From: CAYYFX01 sp046330135
GTDB lineage: Bacteria; ARS69
Length of the DNA: 64,000 nucleotides
Reading direction: 5' to 3'
NCBI GenBank assembly: GCA_046330135.1
Contig: JAXLTI010000003.1
Location: forward strand, 1,178,001-1,242,000
The notes beneath the pieces were generated by a model that worked only from the letters and a program-made list of their open reading frames with translations, made no database searches and was not told the origin of the DNA. A program made the translations under genes and the position numbers. Shown here in pieces: positions 50,778 through 60,228 of the stretch (position 1 is its first letter; each line of letters begins with the position of its first letter).

Positions 50778-50820
50778 CGGCACGGGCCCTACGGGGTCTA
50801 TCCTGACGTGGGCTTTCAGA

Positions 50821-50850
50821 TTGACTCCCCCCGTCACGCTCGGGAATGAT
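50821..50850 (+). promoter_or_regulatory. candidate promoter for the DUF6588-like barrel gene
   Basis: TTGACT (50821-50826), 18 bases, AATGAT (50845-50850), with the ATG about 50 bases downstream. A second -10-like TATCCT lies at 50799-50804 without a well-spaced -35. Confidence 0.4.
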
Positions 50851-50900
50851 CGGTAGCACGTCGTAATCCCCGATCCTGCGGTTGCTTTCCGGAGGTTTCC

Positions 50901-51791
50901 ATGCGCGAAAGAGCTCTCCTCGCGGCCGGCGTCTTGATGGTGGCGCTTCCGCTCCTCCTCGCCGGTCCCGCGTCCGCGGTCCTCGAGGACAACCTCGGCG
51001 GCCTGACCGGGGCCCAGACCCAGGGGTACCTGGGCCCGTTCGCGGACGGCCTGTCGGGCATGATGAACTCCGGAATCTTCCGGAGCGGCAACGTCCCGGT
51101 CACGGGCTTCAACCTCACCCTGGACGCCCGCGCGTCCTACATCAGCTTCAGCGACGACCAGCGCACCTACTCGGCGTCCACGCCCGGCTATCCCACCGTG
51201 GACGCGCCGACGGTGGTCGGGGACACGCAGTCGGTGACGGCGCACAGCACGTCGTCGAACACCGACTTCACGTATCCCGGCGGCTTCGATATGAAGAACT
51301 TCGGGATCGCGGTACCCCAGGCCACGGTCGGAAGCGTGCTGGGCACGCGGGCGATCGTCCGCTACATCGCCATCGACCTGGGGAGCGAGGACATCGGCAA
51401 GCTGAAGCTCTTCGGGATCGGCGGGCAGCACAGCATCTCGCAGTACCTGCCGGCGCTGCCGGTGGACGTGGCCGTCGGGGCCATGTGGCAGAGCTTCAAG
51501 ATCGGCGAGGACCTGCTGGACGCGAAGGCGTTCGCCGCGAACGTCATGGGGAGCAAGAAGTTCGGCTCGATCGTCTCTCTCGAGCCCTATCTCGGCCTCG
51601 GTATCGACTCGTTCACGCTGGACGCGAAGTACACCAGCGGGAACGACAAGGTCGAGGTCAACTTCGATCGGAAGAACGATTTCCATTTCACGCTCGGTAC
51701 CAACATCAACCTTCCCGTCGTGAAGCTGAACGCCGAGTTCAACCATGCCGCCGTCACGGGCTTCGCGGGCGGCGTGAGCTTCGGGTTCTAG
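50901..51791 (+). CDS. exported beta-barrel-like protein (DUF6588-like)
   Basis: The 296-residue product has a signal peptide (1-26, ending ASA). The mature chain consists of alternating beta strands: TGFNLTLDARASYISF, ILLTD-like strands, PYLGLGIDSFTLDAKYTSGND, EVNFDRKNDFHFTLGTNINLPVVKLNAEFNHA. It ends with the aromatic VSFGF typical of outer membrane barrels. The closest family that comes to mind is DUF6588. It is probably an outer-membrane protein without known cargo. GGAGG lies six bases before the ATG. The next exported protein follows within 12 bases, so the two form an operon. Confidence 0.8.
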   Translation: MRERALLAAGVLMVALPLLLAGPASAVLEDNLGGLTGAQTQGYLGPFADGLSGMMNSGIFRSGNVPVTGFNLTLDARASYISFSDDQRTYSASTPGYPTVDAPTVVGDTQSVTAHSTSSNTDFTYPGGFDMKNFGIAVPQATVGSVLGTRAIVRYIAIDLGSEDIGKLKLFGIGGQHSISQYLPALPVDVAVGAMWQSFKIGEDLLDAKAFAANVMGSKKFGSIVSLEPYLGLGIDSFTLDAKYTSGNDKVEVNFDRKNDFHFTLGTNINLPVVKLNAEFNHAAVTGFAGGVSFGF

Positions 51792-51803
51792 GGGGTGATC
51801 GAG

Positions 51804-52451
51804 ATGAAGAACCTTCGCAGAATCCTCGTGTTGCTCGCGCTCGGGCTTCCGCTCACGGCGGGGACGTGCACCAACACGAAGGCCGTGGACATCGTCCTCG
51901 GCGTCCCCACCGAGATCGAGCTGACGATCAACTCGTCGGGTGGGCAGAACTACCATGAGGACATCGACGCGGTGGATCTGGCCACCGACCTCGACCTGAG
52001 CGGCAAGCTGGACGACGCCGGCATCCAGGCGAGCGACGTGAAGACGATCAAGGTGGTCCAGGTGTTCTACGAGATCACGTCGGCGCAGGCCGGCAAGCAG
52101 GTCGTGAACGGGCACCTGGACGTCACGAGGGGCTCGATCGTGGGCGGGCTGTTCACGCCTTCGGGCGGGAACGTCTCGGTGGCCAGCGGCTGGACCGCCG
52201 ACCTCGGGACGGTGAGTCCGGACTGGATCGACATCACCGACACGCTCGATCCGGGGATCAGCACGCTGAACGACATCGCCTCGGATCTGCTCAAGCAGCT
52301 GAAGGACGGTACCCCCGCGGTCAACACGGCGGTCCAGTACCACGTGAGCGGGGACGTCAATCCGAACGACACCGAGACGAACGTCACCTGGAAGCTCAAG
52401 ATCGTGATCCAGGTGCTCGCCACGAAGGACTTCGAGATCCCCTTCGGTTGA
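51804..52451 (+). CDS. exported protein of unknown function
   Basis: The 215-residue product has a basic-hydrophobic leader (MKNLRRILVLLALGLPLTAGTC). The cysteine after it is preceded by threonine, so it is an imperfect lipobox; a normal signal cleavage at LTA is equally likely. The mature part is beta-rich and Asp/Thr rich, with TEIELTINSSGG, DLDLSGKLDDAGI and TWKLKIVIQVLATKDFEIPF. No family was recognised. The ATG with AGGGGGTG seven bases upstream is preferred to a GTG three codons earlier. It probably acts together with the barrel protein just upstream. Confidence 0.7.
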   Translation: MKNLRRILVLLALGLPLTAGTCTNTKAVDIVLGVPTEIELTINSSGGQNYHEDIDAVDLATDLDLSGKLDDAGIQASDVKTIKVVQVFYEITSAQAGKQVVNGHLDVTRGSIVGGLFTPSGGNVSVASGWTADLGTVSPDWIDITDTLDPGISTLNDIASDLLKQLKDGTPAVNTAVQYHVSGDVNPNDTETNVTWKLKIVIQVLATKDFEIPFG

Positions 52452-52519
52452 GATCGAGCTTCGGGGCCTCGCGTCCCGTAGGGCCGGTCGGAGACGCTCT
52501 CCGGCCGGCCCTCTCGTTG

Positions 52520-52905
52520 AGGGGCGCCCGATCCGGCCTCCCGCCGGCCACTCCGCCTCGAGTCGCGCGCTGGGGGTTCGCCCCGATCCGGCTTCCCGAA
52601 CGGCTTCTCCGCATCGGACGGGAGCCCTCCGCCGTCCCGGCTGCGGGCTCCCTCGGCTCTCCGTCGCCTCCGCCCTCCGTGGCTGCGGCTCCTCCGAGAC
52701 GCCGCTGCGGAGTAGCCGTTCGGGAACCCGGATCGTGTTCCCAGCTCGCGCGACGTTCGAGTCCGCCGAACTCGCGCGGCAGGGGCGGCCCACCCGACTC
52801 CCCCGAGCTCCCGCCCTGGCGCCGTCCGCGCTCTGCGCGCACGCCCGGCGTGCCGCGCGTTGGCAGAGCGAGGCAAGCCCGCCGAGCTCGGCGGGCGGGC
52901 GACGG
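52520..52905. repeat. dispersed intergenic repeat, copy B (empty target site)
   Basis: This is the second copy of the repeat seen at 4203-4573, with the same order of landmarks. The 18-base stem pair is CCCGAACGGCTTCTCCGC (52595-52612) and GCGGAGTAGCCGTTCGGG (52707-52724), one base changed relative to copy A. At 52883-52890 CGAGCTCG is present once, followed directly by GCGGGCGGGC, where copy A carries the 124-base insertion. The copy ends about 55 bases before the groES promoter. Confidence 0.8.
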
Positions 52906-52959
52906 CTGGGAGCGGCTCCGCCGGGGAGGAGGGGCGAATCCCCGCCCTCGGAACGGCGC

Positions 52960-52989
52960 TTGACGGGGACCGGCCCGCTTCGGTATCTT
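52960..52989 (+). promoter_or_regulatory. sigma70-type promoter of groES-groEL
   Basis: TTGACG (52960-52965), 18 bases, TATCTT (52984-52989). The CIRCE operator starts 18 bases downstream, the usual arrangement for HrcA control. Confidence 0.8.
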
Positions 52990-53006
52990 GCCGCCGTGTG
53001 GTGCTG

Positions 53007-53033
53007 TTAGCACTTTCGAGTGAGGAGTGCCAA
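53007..53033 (+). promoter_or_regulatory. CIRCE operator (HrcA binding site)
   Basis: TTAGCACTT-N9-GAGTGCCAA matches the CIRCE consensus TTAGCACTC-N9-GAGTGCTAA at 16 of 18 arm positions with the exact nine-base spacer. It lies between the promoter and groES. HrcA repression of the chaperonin operon, relieved by heat, is therefore expected; hrcA is not in the window. Confidence 0.93.
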
Positions 53034-53087
53034 GAACCGGGGGACGCAGGTCGCGGACCCGGCTCGGCGCACGGAAGGAGGAGGACG

Positions 53088-53444
53088 ATGGCAGTCAAGA
53101 CCGTGCACGAAACGAAGCACGAAACGAAGCACGAAACGAAGCACGAAACGAAGAGCGCGATCGGAATCAAGCCCCTCGGTGACCGGGTGCTCATCGAGGC
53201 GCTCGATGCCCAGGAGACGCTGAAGAGCGGGATCATCATCCCGGACACCGCCAAGGAGCGGCCCCAGGAGGGGCGAGTGATCGCGGTCGGCCCCGGCCGG
53301 ATGAGCGAAGACGGCAAGCGCATCGCGCCCGAGGTCAAGAAGGGCGACACGATCCTGTACGGCAAGTACTCCGGGACCGAGGTCAAGGTCGAGGGCAAGG
53401 AGTACCTGATCCTCCGCGAGACGGACATCCTCGCCATCCTCTGA
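53088..53444 (+). CDS. groES: co-chaperonin GroES with HETK-repeat N-terminal extension
   Basis: The 118-residue product has a normal GroES body from residue 26 (IKPLGDRVLIEALDAQ, the mobile loop around ETLKSGIIIPDTAKERPQEG, and EYLILRETDILAIL at the end). Before it lies a 22-residue extension in which HETK occurs four times in a row. The ATG at 53088 has GAAGGAGGAGG upstream, and no other ATG, GTG or TTG occurs before the GroES body, so the extension is probably real. It forms the lid of the GroEL cage. The effect of extra His and Lys at the N-terminus, which lies near the base of the heptamer ring, is unknown. Confidence 0.92.
   Translation: MAVKTVHETKHETKHETKHETKSAIGIKPLGDRVLIEALDAQETLKSGIIIPDTAKERPQEGRVIAVGPGRMSEDGKRIAPEVKKGDTILYGKYSGTEVKVEGKEYLILRETDILAIL
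53107..53154 (+). repeat. 12 bp tandem repeat encoding HETK in groES
   Basis: Four perfect copies of CACGAAACGAAG lie in frame and encode His-Glu-Thr-Lys. The use of GAA and ACG is uniform across copies, which points to recent expansion by slippage rather than selection on each codon. Confidence 0.9.
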
Positions 53445-53538
53445 CGACTTCCATCGCTCGGAGCCTCGTGAAGCGTCCGGGCGACTTCGACCACTCGAAC
53501 GCCGGTCCCGACCGCGGGAACGGGAGGATCAACATCCC

Positions 53539-55179
<1,641 letters not shown>

Positions 55180-55218
55180 TCGACGTCCACGTCCACTCGG
55201 CCGCTCGGCCGAAGAACG

Positions 55219-55259
55219 CGAAGCGGGGAGGGTGCCGTGAGGCCCCCTCCCCGTCTTCG
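55219..55259 (+). terminator. terminator-like hairpin after groEL
   Basis: CGAAG-CGGGGAGGG (55219-55232) pairs with CCCTCCCCGTCTTCG (55245-55259), leaving one bulged base. An inner GCC-GTGA-GGC stem extends it. It lies about 40 bases after the groEL stop; the U-tract is poor. Confidence 0.6.
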
Positions 55260-55363
55260 TCGGGGTGAACCGTCGTCGGGGGCGGCGCCTCCGTCGGGGT
55301 CGAGCGAGGGACCCGTCGCGGGTTTCGTGGTAACCTCCGCCCCCCCGGGACGAAGGGAACGAG

Positions 55364-55738
55364 ATGGCGGAGATCGCGCGCATCACGCTGGCGAACATCG
55401 GTCTCGTCGGTCACCACGGGCACCACGCAGCCGAGAAGGAGCTCGGACAGCGCTTCGAGGTGGACGTGGACCTCTGGCTGAACATCGAGGCGGCGGCGAA
55501 GAGCGATCGGCTGACGGACGCGGTGAACTACGAAGAGGTCTACCGCATGGTGGAGAAGACCGTCCGCGACGACCGCTACTCCCTGCTCGAAGCGCTGGCC
55601 AGCGACCTCGCGGGATCCATCTACGAGCACTTCGAGGTGGAAGGCGTCGCCGTCCGCGTCCGCAAGCCCAGCGTCCCGTACTGCCCGAATCTCGGGAACG
55701 TGGAGATCGAAGTGGAGCGGGGGAGGATCGGGGAGTGA
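55364..55738 (+). CDS. folB: dihydroneopterin aldolase
   Basis: The 124-residue enzyme cleaves dihydroneopterin to 6-hydroxymethyl-dihydropterin in folate synthesis. It shows GHHGHHAAEKELGQRFEVDVDLWL near the start, LTDAVNYEEVY with the conserved tyrosine, and LLEALASDLAG, plus VRVRKPSVP at the end, all family marks. It is the first gene of a long operon; its TGA overlaps the GTG of folK, the next enzyme in the pathway. Confidence 0.93.
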   Translation: MAEIARITLANIGLVGHHGHHAAEKELGQRFEVDVDLWLNIEAAAKSDRLTDAVNYEEVYRMVEKTVRDDRYSLLEALASDLAGSIYEHFEVEGVAVRVRKPSVPYCPNLGNVEIEVERGRIGE

Positions 55739-56277
55739 CCACGGCGGCGGTGGCGCTCGGCGCGAACCTCGGCGAGCCCGCGGGCGCGTTCCGCGGCGCG
55801 CTGGCCTCCCTGGCCGCGCAGGACGGCATCGACGTCGTCGCCGTGTCGTCGCTCTGGCGGAGCGCTCCGTGGGGTCGCGAGGATCAGCCCGAGTTCCTGA
55901 ACGGCGTGGCCCTCCTGTCCACGTCCCTGTCGCCGCGCGCGCTCCTGGACGTCCTGCTTCGCGAGGAAGAGCGTGCCGGCCGCGTGCGCGACGTCCGTTG
56001 GGGACCGCGCCCCTTGGACCTGGATCTCCTCTTCCACGGCACGGCCATGCTCGAGCGGCCGGACCTCACGCTGCCCCATCCGCGGCTCGCCGAGCGCTCC
56101 TTCGTGCTCGAGCCGCTGGCGGAAGTGGCGCCGGACTGGCGCCATCCCGGCAGCGGCCGCTCCGCGGTGGAGCTTCGCGACGAGCTGCGCCGCTCCTCCG
56201 CATGGACCGCGTGCACGCGCCTCGAAGGCACCCGGCTCGACGCCGGCGCAGCGCTCGAACCGGCATGTCCCAGGTGA
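55735..56277 (+). CDS. folK: 6-hydroxymethyl-7,8-dihydropterin pyrophosphokinase
   Basis: The 180-residue enzyme transfers pyrophosphate from ATP to 6-hydroxymethyl-dihydropterin. It has ALGANLGEPAGAF at the start, SSLWRSAPWGREDQPEFLNGV, and the metal-binding GPRPLDLDLLFHG. It also has the typical LTLPHPRLAERSFVLEPLAEVAPDW. The GTG overlaps the folB stop, and its end overlaps the start of the deoxynucleoside kinase by 13 bases. Confidence 0.94.
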   Translation: MTTAAVALGANLGEPAGAFRGALASLAAQDGIDVVAVSSLWRSAPWGREDQPEFLNGVALLSTSLSPRALLDVLLREEERAGRVRDVRWGPRPLDLDLLFHGTAMLERPDLTLPHPRLAERSFVLEPLAEVAPDWRHPGSGRSAVELRDELRRSSAWTACTRLEGTRLDAGAALEPACPR

Positions 56278-56939
56278 GCCAGGCGCCGTCCGGGCCGGCG
56301 GCCACGTCGCCGTCCCGGAGCCGGTACATCGCGGTCGAGGGCGTGATCGGCGTGGGCAAGACCACGCTCGCGAAGCGGCTCGCCAAGTCCCTGGCGGCGT
56401 CGGCGATGCTCGAGATCGTCGAAGAGAACCCGTTCCTCGCCCGCTTCTACGACGACCCCGAGGCGTACGCCTTCCAGACGCAGGTCTTCTTCCTGCTGTC
56501 GCGCTACCGCCAGCAGCTGGAGCTCTCCCAGCGCGATCTCTTCGCGGAGACGGTCGTGAGCGACTACATCTTCGCCAAGGATCAGATCTTCGCGACGATC
56601 AACCTCTCCGAGGAGGAGCTGGCGCTGTACCGCACCATCGTGCCCCTGCTGGAAGCGCGGCTGGTGAAGCCGGAGCTGGTGGTGTACCTGCAGGCCACCG
56701 TGGACGTGCTGCTCGAGCGCATCAAGCGCCGCGGCCGCACGTTCGAGCGCGAGATCTCCCGCGAGTACCTCGAGACGCTCTCCGAGGCGTACAACCACTT
56801 CTTCTTCCACTACGAGGACACCCCGCTCCTCATCGTGAACACCAACGAGATGGACTTGGTGAGCAGCGACGACCACTACGAGCGCCTGCTCGGCATGATC
56901 CGGGAGCACACCACCGGAACCCAGTACGTGGGCCGCTGA
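56265..56939 (+). CDS. deoxynucleoside kinase (deoxyadenosine/deoxyguanosine kinase family)
   Basis: The 224-residue enzyme phosphorylates a deoxynucleoside for salvage. It has the P-loop GVIGVGKT (26-33), the EENPFLARFYDDPEAYAFQTQVFFLLSRYRQ block with the substrate-binding glutamate and glutamines, the DRS-like VSDYIFAKD segment, and the lid region IKRRGRTFERE. Gene neighbours folB and folK are often linked to this family. Which base is preferred cannot be told. It is followed by a 281-base spacer that carries a large palindrome. Confidence 0.9.
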   Translation: MSQVSQAPSGPAATSPSRSRYIAVEGVIGVGKTTLAKRLAKSLAASAMLEIVEENPFLARFYDDPEAYAFQTQVFFLLSRYRQQLELSQRDLFAETVVSDYIFAKDQIFATINLSEEELALYRTIVPLLEARLVKPELVVYLQATVDVLLERIKRRGRTFEREISREYLETLSEAYNHFFFHYEDTPLLIVNTNEMDLVSSDDHYERLLGMIREHTTGTQYVGR

Positions 56940-56954
56940 CGCTCCCTTTCTCCC

Positions 56955-57195
56955 CTTCGAAGTGGAACGCGAAGCGCGTCAGGTCGATCTCCGGCGGGGG
57001 GAGCGATGCGGCGGCGCCGAGCGGGGAAGGAGGCCCTTTCCCCGGGCATTGGAGCACGCATGCGATCGCGACGCGCAGCGTCGCCCGCATACGCGCGCAC
57101 AGGCCCGGGGGAAGGGCCTCCTTCCCCGCTCGGCGCCACACCTCGCAACCCCCCCCGCCTCGACGCACCCTCGCGATTCGCGTACCATTTCGACG
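56955..57195. repeat. 241 bp near-complete palindrome between the deoxynucleoside kinase gene and panB
   Basis: The sequence folds on itself over its whole length around a three-base loop GCA (57075-57077) flanked by GCGACGC and GCGTCGC. The best-paired part is 35 bp (57013-57047 with 57103-57137, one mismatch); arms start GGCGCCGAGCGGGGAAGG. Outer parts pair imperfectly to about 56955 and 57195 (CTTCGAAGTGG against CCATTTCGACG). It fills the whole spacer and ends just before the panB ribosome binding site. It contains no gene. It could be an attenuating RNA hairpin, a palindromic mobile repeat or a cruciform. Confidence 0.85.
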
Positions 57196-57220
57196 TCTTC
57201 TCCCCTTCGGGAGGCACGCG

Positions 57221-58069
57221 ATGACCCCGACCGTCACGACCGTTCCCGCCCTCCTCGCCATGAAGCGTCGCGGGGAGAAGATCACCATGGTGACGGCGTA
57301 CGACTTCCATTCCGCCCGCGTCTGCGACGCGGCGCAGGTGGACGTCATCCTCGTCGGCGACAGCCTCGGCATGGTCGTCCAGGGGCGGGAGAACACCCTC
57401 GCCGTGACGGTCGATGACGTCGTCTACCACACGAGCCTCGTGCGTCGCGCGGACCCGCGCGCTCTCGTCGTCGCGGACATGCCGTTCCTGTCGTTCCAGG
57501 TCTCGCCCTCCGAGGCGGTGGCGAACGCGGGCCGGCTCGTGAAGGAGGGCGGCGCGCAGGCGGTGAAGCTCGAGGGCGGGCGGGAGTCGCTGAACGCGGT
57601 GGGCGCCATCACCGACGCCGGCATGCCGGTCATGGGGCACCTCGGCCTGACGCCGCAGTCGGTCCACCGCTTCGGCGGCTACCGCGTCCAGGGCAAGAGC
57701 GACGACGCCCGCAAGCGCCTCAAGGAAGACGCGGTCCTGCTCGAGCGCGCCGGCTGCTTCTCGATCGTGCTCGAGGGGATGCCGTTCGATCTCGCGGGGG
57801 AGATCACGGAAAGCCTCGACATTCCCACGATCGGGATCGGCGCGGGACCGCGGTGCGACGGGCAGGTGCTCGTGTTCCACGACCTTCTCGGCATCGAGCA
57901 CGCGCTGCACCCGCGGTTCGTGAAGCGCTACGCGAATCTGAACGACGTGATGATCGAAGCGATCGCCGCGTTCCGCCGCGAGGTGAGGAGCGGGGTCTTC
58001 CCGGACCTCGAGCACAGCTACGGCGTGGACGAGGGGAGGTCGCCGCGTGCCGATCGTCACGAGGATTGA
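57221..58069 (+). CDS. panB: 3-methyl-2-oxobutanoate hydroxymethyltransferase
   Basis: The 282-residue enzyme makes ketopantoate from 3-methyl-2-oxobutanoate with methylene-tetrahydrofolate. It contains ITMVTAYDFHSARVCD, the metal-binding GDSLGMVVQG, ADMPFLSFQVSPSEAVANAGR, and MGHLGLTPQSVHRFGGYRVQGK. It also has the IGIGAGPRCDGQVLVFHD block. GGGAGG lies seven bases before the ATG. Its 3' end overlaps panC by 23 bases. Confidence 0.95.
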   Translation: MTPTVTTVPALLAMKRRGEKITMVTAYDFHSARVCDAAQVDVILVGDSLGMVVQGRENTLAVTVDDVVYHTSLVRRADPRALVVADMPFLSFQVSPSEAVANAGRLVKEGGAQAVKLEGGRESLNAVGAITDAGMPVMGHLGLTPQSVHRFGGYRVQGKSDDARKRLKEDAVLLERAGCFSIVLEGMPFDLAGEITESLDIPTIGIGAGPRCDGQVLVFHDLLGIEHALHPRFVKRYANLNDVMIEAIAAFRREVRSGVFPDLEHSYGVDEGRSPRADRHED

Positions 58070-58949
58070 CGAGGTCCGCGCCGCCGTCGACGAGGCGCGG
58101 CGGCGCGGCGCGAGGATCGGCTTCGTCCCCACGATGGGGGCGCTGCACGCGGGGCACCTCTCGCTGGTGCGCGAGGCCAGGCGGCGGACGGGTGGCGGGG
58201 GGGGCCGGGGATACGTCGTGCTCTCCGTGTTCGTGAACCCCACGCAGTTCGGCCCCGGGGAGGACTTCGACGCCTACCCGCGCGATCTCCAGCGGGACGC
58301 CCGCCTCGCCGAAGAAGCGGGGGTGGATCTCGTCTTCGCGCCGGCCGCTCGCGAGCTGTACCCCGAGGGCTTCCGCACGCGCGTCGAGGTGACGCAGCTC
58401 TCGGAGCCGTTGTGCGGGCGCGCGCGGCCGGGGCACTTCGCCGGCGTGGCGCTCGTGGTGGCGAAGCTGCTGAACATCGTGCGGCCGGACCTCTCCGTCT
58501 TCGGGCAGAAGGATGCGCAGCAGGCCGTGATCGTGCGTCGACTCGCGCGCGACCTGAGCCTGCCCGGCGAGATCGTCGTCGCTCCCACGGTGCGGGAGCT
58601 CGACGGGCTCGCGATGAGCTCGCGCAACGCGTACCTCTCCTCCGATCAGCGTCGCGCGGCGCGCGCCATCTCGCGGGGTCTGTTCGCCGCCGCCGGCGCG
58701 TGGTCGGAAGGCGAACGGGACGCGGCGCGCCTCGTGGCGCTCGTGCGGGACTCGATCGCGGCCGAGTCGTTGCTGGCTCCGGAATACGTCGAGATGGTCG
58801 GCGCGGAGGATCTCTCGCCCTGGACGGGCGAGGGGCCGGCGCTGCTCGCCGTCGCGGCCCGCTGCGGCCCGACGCGCCTCATCGACAACGTGGTCCTCGC
58901 TCCCTCGCCGGTCGGGGCGCTGGAGACACCGGCGCGGGAGGGGCGGTGA
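58047..58949 (+). CDS. panC: pantothenate synthetase
   Basis: The 300-residue enzyme joins pantoate and beta-alanine with ATP to make pantothenate. It has the HIGH-type motif HAGH (34-37) in VPTMGALHAGHLSLV, SVFVNPTQFGPGEDFDAYPRD, GQKDAQQ and the KMSKS-like ELDGLAMSSRNAYLS. A six-residue glycine run (GGGG with neighbours, about 49-54) before the second strand is an unusual insertion compared with typical PanC. The GTG start lies within the panB end and has GGGGAGG upstream. Confidence 0.95.
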   Translation: MPIVTRIDEVRAAVDEARRRGARIGFVPTMGALHAGHLSLVREARRRTGGGGGRGYVVLSVFVNPTQFGPGEDFDAYPRDLQRDARLAEEAGVDLVFAPAARELYPEGFRTRVEVTQLSEPLCGRARPGHFAGVALVVAKLLNIVRPDLSVFGQKDAQQAVIVRRLARDLSLPGEIVVAPTVRELDGLAMSSRNAYLSSDQRRAARAISRGLFAAAGAWSEGERDAARLVALVRDSIAAESLLAPEYVEMVGAEDLSPWTGEGPALLAVAARCGPTRLIDNVVLAPSPVGALETPAREGR

Positions 58950-59710
58950 GCGGAATCGCGGTCGTCCTCGCCGCGGGCGAGGGCAAGCGGATGAACTCGG
59001 ACCTGCCGAAGGTGCTGCACCCCGCGGCCGGCGAGCCGCTGCTCGCGCACGTCGGGCGAGCGGCGCGCGAGTCCGGCGTGGACGAGATCATCGTCGTGAT
59101 CGGGAAGGGCGCGGCGCGCGTTCGGGAGCGCTTCGCGGGAGTCGGGTGGGAGTTCGTCGAGCAGCCGGAGCGTCTCGGGACGGGGGATGCGGTGAAGCGC
59201 GCGCTGCCGCGCTTCGCGCGCTACGAAGGCGACGTGCTGGTCCTCGCCGGCGACGCGCCGCTCCTGAAGGGCGCCACGCTGGCCACGCTGCGGGAGCGTC
59301 GCGCGGAGGCCTCGGCCGCGGTGTCGGTGCTGACCGCGGAGATCGACGATCCGAAGGGCTACGGCCGCATCGTGCGCGGCGCGGGCGGCGAGTTCCTCGG
59401 GATCGTCGAGGAGAAGGACGCCACCGAGGAACAGCGGCGCATCCGCGAGGTGAACTCCAGCGTGTACTGCTTCCGCGGACCGGACCTCGCGGCCGCGCTG
59501 CCGCGGATCGGGAACGACAACGTGCAGCAGGAGTACTACCTCACGGACGCGATCGGCATCCTGCGCGGCGACGGCCGGACGGTCATCGCCGTCGCGGCGG
59601 CGGCGCCGGAGGAGATCCTCGGCGTCAACGATCCCGCGCAGCTCCGTCTCGTGGACGAGCTGCTCTCGCGTCGACGCGCCGAGCGCGCCCCCTCGGGAGG
59701 GCGCCGATGA
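58946..59710 (+). CDS. stand-alone nucleotidyltransferase similar to the GlmU N-terminal domain
   Basis: The 254-residue product begins with the sugar-nucleotide pyrophosphorylase signature LAAGEGKRMNSDLPKVLH and has QPERLGTGDAVKRAL, LAGDAPLLKG and GYGRIVRGAGGEFLGIVEEKDAT, followed by VNSSVYCFRG. These match the uridylyltransferase half of GlmU. The left-handed beta-helix acetyltransferase half is absent; the chain ends soon after GVNDPAQL. It may act with a separate acetyltransferase or on another sugar phosphate. Its GTG overlaps the panC stop. Confidence 0.85.
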   Translation: MSGIAVVLAAGEGKRMNSDLPKVLHPAAGEPLLAHVGRAARESGVDEIIVVIGKGAARVRERFAGVGWEFVEQPERLGTGDAVKRALPRFARYEGDVLVLAGDAPLLKGATLATLRERRAEASAAVSVLTAEIDDPKGYGRIVRGAGGEFLGIVEEKDATEEQRRIREVNSSVYCFRGPDLAAALPRIGNDNVQQEYYLTDAIGILRGDGRTVIAVAAAAPEEILGVNDPAQLRLVDELLSRRRAERAPSGGRR

Positions 59711-60228
59711 GCGCGTCGGAGGGCTCGCTCCTCTCGCGGCTCTGGGCGGTGTGGCGGATGCGCTACATCGAAGGCCTGGAGCGCGACGAGAGCGGCGACG
59801 TCTTCTCGGAGCTTCCGAAGCAGCCGGACGGGCCCGGCAACCTCATCGTGCACCGCGGGCGCACCTGCTTCGTCGTGCTGAACCTCTACCCCTACAACAC
59901 CGGCCACGCGATGGTGGTGCCGTTCCGCGCCGTCCCCGAGATCAACGACCTCACGGACGAGGAGATGCTCGAGCTGATGCGGCTCGCGGCCCTCGTGATG
60001 CGCGCGCTCCGCCGGTCGATGAACGCGCAGGGCTTCAACGTGGGCATGAACCTCGGCAAGGCCGCGGGGGCGGGCATCCCGAACCACCTGCACCTGCACG
60101 TCGTGCCGCGGTGGTCGGGGGACACGAACTTCATGCCGGTGGTGGGGGAGACGAAGGTCCTTCCCGAGAGCCTCGAGGACACGTACCGGAAGCTGCGCCG
60201 GGCGATCGAGGAGGAGTCGGGAGCGTGA
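59707..60228 (+). CDS. HIT-domain protein (Ap4A phosphorylase-like)
   Basis: The 173-residue product has the histidine triad HLHLHVV near residue 136, preceded by NVGMNLGKAAGAGIPNH, and an N-terminal LIVHRGRTCFVVLNLYPYNTGHAMVVP strand pair. These features match the HIT branch that acts on dinucleoside polyphosphates. The histidine triad carries out nucleotidyl transfer or hydrolysis. The ATG overlaps the preceding stop, and the TGA overlaps the next GTG. Confidence 0.9.
   Translation: MSASEGSLLSRLWAVWRMRYIEGLERDESGDVFSELPKQPDGPGNLIVHRGRTCFVVLNLYPYNTGHAMVVPFRAVPEINDLTDEEMLELMRLAALVMRALRRSMNAQGFNVGMNLGKAAGAGIPNHLHLHVVPRWSGDTNFMPVVGETKVLPESLEDTYRKLRRAIEEESGA

Noticed and set aside
55973..58069. 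Single long frame joining the folK/kinase region to panB, suggesting a fusion protein
   Set aside because: The upstream part is an out-of-frame shadow and runs through the 241 bp palindrome. A clear ribosome binding site and the PanB start lie at 57221.
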